From a virus: 30,722 nucleotides of DNA. The stretch is from positions 1-30,722 of IMG/VR virus record IMGVR_UViG_3300007735_000595. One strand, 5' to 3'. The stretch's first letter is position 1, and each line of letters starts with the position of its first letter. This document shows, in pieces, positions 29,450-30,722 of the stretch. Both the position numbers and the translations under genes were made by a program. Below the pieces are notes generated by a model, which ran no database searches, was not told the origin of the DNA, and was given only the letters and a program-made list of their open reading frames with translations.

Positions 29450-29670
29450 GCATTTGGTACGTTCACCGCCGTGAAGACGGCGTAATCGCGTCGGCGCATC
29501 AGGACATGCAGCCCGACTACGCAACTGAGGCGCTCGATGACGCGAGCGGCGAACTGGCTGACTGGTTCGCCAAGGTCAACGCGCCGCCGCCGAAGGTCAC
29601 GCCGGCGGAAAAACTTGTCGCTGCCGGGTTGACGGTAGACGACCTGAAGTCGCTGCTGGGCATCGTTTGA
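29446..29670 (+). CDS. Small fibre-linked hypothetical protein, 74 residues
   Basis: Begins MSIWYVHRREDGVIASAHQDMQPDYATEALDDASGELADWF, then PPPKVTPAEKLVAAGLTVDDLKSLLGIV. The N-terminal half is beta with an aromatic start, and the last 25 residues form a helix with an amphipathic Leu pattern. Small proteins of this build at the end of fibre operons often assist fibre assembly, which is an inference here. The start overlaps the paralogue-2 stop (ATGA). An extended -10-like site lies right after its stop, so it ends the fibre operon or is followed by a new promoter. Confidence 0.6.
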   Translation: MSIWYVHRREDGVIASAHQDMQPDYATEALDDASGELADWFAKVNAPPPKVTPAEKLVAAGLTVDDLKSLLGIV

Positions 29671-29672
29671 TG

Positions 29673-29681
29673 TGGTATAAG
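29673..29681 (+). promoter_or_regulatory. Possible extended -10 promoter before lysis genes
   Basis: TGG-TATAAG (TGG 29673-29675, TATAAG 29676-29681) follows the stop of the 74-residue gene by only a few bases and is 30 bases upstream of the next ATG. No good -35 is present (CTGCTG is the nearest at 17 bases), so it would rely on the TG extension. The evidence is weak. Confidence 0.35.
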
Positions 29682-29710
29682 AAACGCTCTACAACCGTGA
29701 GGAGGACATT

Positions 29711-29899
29711 ATGACAGAACCCGCAGACCCCTTGGATCAGGTCATTAACTTGAGCCTGACGGCGCGCGAAGTGAACTACCTGTTGTCGGCACTTGGCCAA
29801 AGACCGTTTGGCGAAGTCGCTGCCTTGATCGGCAAGATCAAGGCGCAGGGCGACGCCCAGTTCGCCCCGCCGGCTCCCGAAGCCGCCGAAGCCGCGTAG
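29711..29899 (+). CDS. Conserved small phage protein before lysis genes, 62 residues
   Basis: A GAGGAGG ribosome-binding site precedes the ATG. The core INLSLTAREVNYLLSALGQRPFGEVAALIGKIKAQGDAQF is the pattern of an unnamed small phage protein often found next to lysis or tail genes: two short helices with NLVLSALG/RPYxEVxxLIxKI-like residues. An Ala/Pro-rich tail (APPAPEAAEAA) closes it. It is cytosolic by sequence. It might regulate lysis timing or fibre assembly. Neither is proven. Confidence 0.6.
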   Translation: MTEPADPLDQVINLSLTAREVNYLLSALGQRPFGEVAALIGKIKAQGDAQFAPPAPEAAEAA

Positions 29900-29907
29900 A
29901 GAGAACC

Positions 29908-30147
29908 ATGCTTGACGCGCAAACCCTCATCAATGTCAGTTTCGCCGCCACGTTGGCTGGCGTTGGTTGGTTTGCGCGTCAGGTGTGGGACGCCGTCAAG
30001 GAATTGCGCAAGGACATGCACGCCATCGAAGTTGACTTGCCCAAGACGTATGTCAACAAGGACGACTTCAGCAATACGATGAAACATATCGAGACGATGT
30101 TCCAGCGCATCTACGACAAGCTCGACGACAAGGCCGACAAGCCATGA
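29908..30147 (+). CDS. Single-span membrane protein, holin- or spanin-like candidate
   Basis: A 79-residue protein. Near the N terminus a hydrophobic stretch, LINVSFAATLAGVGWFARQVWDAV (residues 6-29), could span the membrane. The rest is a charged helix, DMHAIEVDLPKTYVNKDDFSNTMKHIETMFQRIYDKLDDKADKP, with coiled-coil spacing. That topology (one N-terminal span and a soluble helical tail) is common for unnamed membrane proteins in phage lysis cassettes. It overlaps the endolysin-like gene by ATGA. A lysis-timing role is inferred from this location. It is short of the standard hydrophobic run for a class I holin. Confidence 0.55.
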   Translation: MLDAQTLINVSFAATLAGVGWFARQVWDAVKELRKDMHAIEVDLPKTYVNKDDFSNTMKHIETMFQRIYDKLDDKADKP

Positions 30148-30602
30148 TCGACCCGAAACAGACGCGCGGTTACAGGAACAACAACCCCGGCAACATGGAC
30201 CGCAGCGAGCCGCCGTGGAACGGCGAGATTCGCGACGTTCACCAGTGCCAAAACGATATCCAGCGCGTCGAACTAACGCATGGCCGCTTCTGCGTTTTCG
30301 AGAACCCCGAGATGGGCATTCGCGCCATGACCAAGAACCTGCTGGCGTATCATGATCGGCTAGGCTGCCGTTCGGTGCGCGACTACATCAATCGGTGGGC
30401 GCCGCCGAACGAGAACAACACCGAAACCTACATTGCCAACGTCGCCAACCGCGTCGGCAAGTCGCCTGACGAGCCGGTCGACATCCGCAATCCCGGTGTC
30501 ATGTTCTCGATCATCGACGGCATTATTCGCGTCGAGTGCGGCGGCATGCCGTACGAGGGCAACGAGATCGCCGACGGCATGCAACGCGCAGGAGTTCTCT
30601 GA
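30144..30602 (+). CDS. Lysozyme-like/transglycosylase-type endolysin candidate
   Basis: A 152-residue protein that opens with GYRNNNPGNMDRSEPPWNGE, an NNPGN signature of a lysozyme-superfamily group in phage lysis and virion proteins. It continues RFCVFENPEMGIRAMTKNLLAYHDRLGC, INRWAPPNENNTETYIANVANRVG, and ends with the helix IIDGIIRVECGGMPYEG. The family is thought to cleave peptidoglycan glycan strands. Single-domain size and position next to small membrane proteins support endolysin over a tail enzyme. The usual ENG before the aromatic residue is ECGG here, a minor change. No signal peptide is seen, so a holin would be needed for export. Confidence 0.75.
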   Translation: MIDPKQTRGYRNNNPGNMDRSEPPWNGEIRDVHQCQNDIQRVELTHGRFCVFENPEMGIRAMTKNLLAYHDRLGCRSVRDYINRWAPPNENNTETYIANVANRVGKSPDEPVDIRNPGVMFSIIDGIIRVECGGMPYEGNEIADGMQRAGVL

Positions 30603-30722
30603 TGCCAGCCATCATTGCAGCCCTCCTCGGAGCCATGGGCCCCGTCCTCGACAGGCTGATCCCCGATCCTAACGCGCGCAATGCGTTCTCGTTGCAGCTC
30701 CTATCGGCGTTGCAGGCGGCGG
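30602..30722 (+). CDS. Three-TM holin-like protein, 3' end cut by window
   Basis: The ATG at 30602 overlaps the endolysin-like stop (TGATG). The visible 40 codons begin MPAIIAALLGAMGPVLDRLIPDPNARNAF, then a Leu/Gln helix. The pattern (short hydrophobic helix, LDRLIPDPxxR, then a helix) is that of the N-terminal part of the three-transmembrane holin family found in gene transfer agents and phages. The membrane spans expected after residue 50 are outside the window, so the family cannot be confirmed here. It is in the lysis operon by position. Confidence 0.6.
   Translation, partial: MPAIIAALLGAMGPVLDRLIPDPNARNAFSLQLLSALQAA

Noticed and set aside
1-30722. tRNA genes, CRISPR arrays, insertion sequences, integrase or attachment site
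   Set aside because: No cloverleaf-like stretch, regularly spaced repeats, transposase or integrase motifs were seen. att sites cannot be told without the host junction.

Overview
The window is a GC-rich stretch of double-stranded DNA phage genome or prophage. It has nearly gapless coding, many ATGA/GTGA stop-start overlaps, and a head, connector, fibre and lysis gene order typical of short-tailed (podovirus-like) phages. There is no tape-measure, sheath or tail-tube gene. Terminase, portal, scaffold, capsid, P22-gp4-like connector, fibres and lysis in one direction recall the Bcep22/BPP-1 type of podophage of Burkholderiales-like hosts. The host is an inference from GC content and gene style only. 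No rRNA, tRNA, CRISPR, integrase or host gene is visible.

Layout. (1) 1-2176, minus strand: small early or regulatory-type genes (a helix-turn-helix protein and several unknowns), served by at least three look-alike sigma70-type promoters with a shared leader and ribosome-binding site. (2) 2177-2498: a divergent control region containing an AT-rich island. (3) 2499-3219, plus strand: two small genes, one with the same promoter and leader, closed by a strong terminator. (4) 3245-6340: a second HTH protein related to the first, a small membrane protein, the terminase small subunit, three small overlapping genes and the terminase large subunit. (5) 6403-17163: portal, a 1311-residue multidomain protein, a pyrophosphatase-like protein, a Gly-Gly-motif-rich basic protein, a small helical protein, a GroES-like protein, scaffold and a virion-associated protein, closed by a terminator. 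(6) 17210-17451: one reversed gene with its own promoter and operator-like palindrome. (7) 17585-23294: decoration-like protein, major capsid protein, beta-helix protein, two small basic proteins, connector proteins, an HNH endonuclease and a zinc-ribbon protein. (8) 23310-29670: fibre and receptor-binding genes with internal and tandem duplications. (9) 29711-30722: lysis-type genes, the last one cut by the window end.

How it works together. The terminase packages DNA through the portal into a shell built by scaffold, capsid and decoration proteins, probably with help from the GroES-like protein. The connector closes the head, and several fibre proteins provide host recognition. The large protein encoded next to the portal, the pyrophosphatase-like protein and the GG-rich proteins share short linear motifs and look like a set of virion-delivered proteins. 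This set is the most interesting undescribed element here. The second is a control network made of repeated promoters and TGACA-N3-TGTCA palindromes, together with two related HTH proteins. All names rest on reading the sequence and recalled family features. No database search was run.
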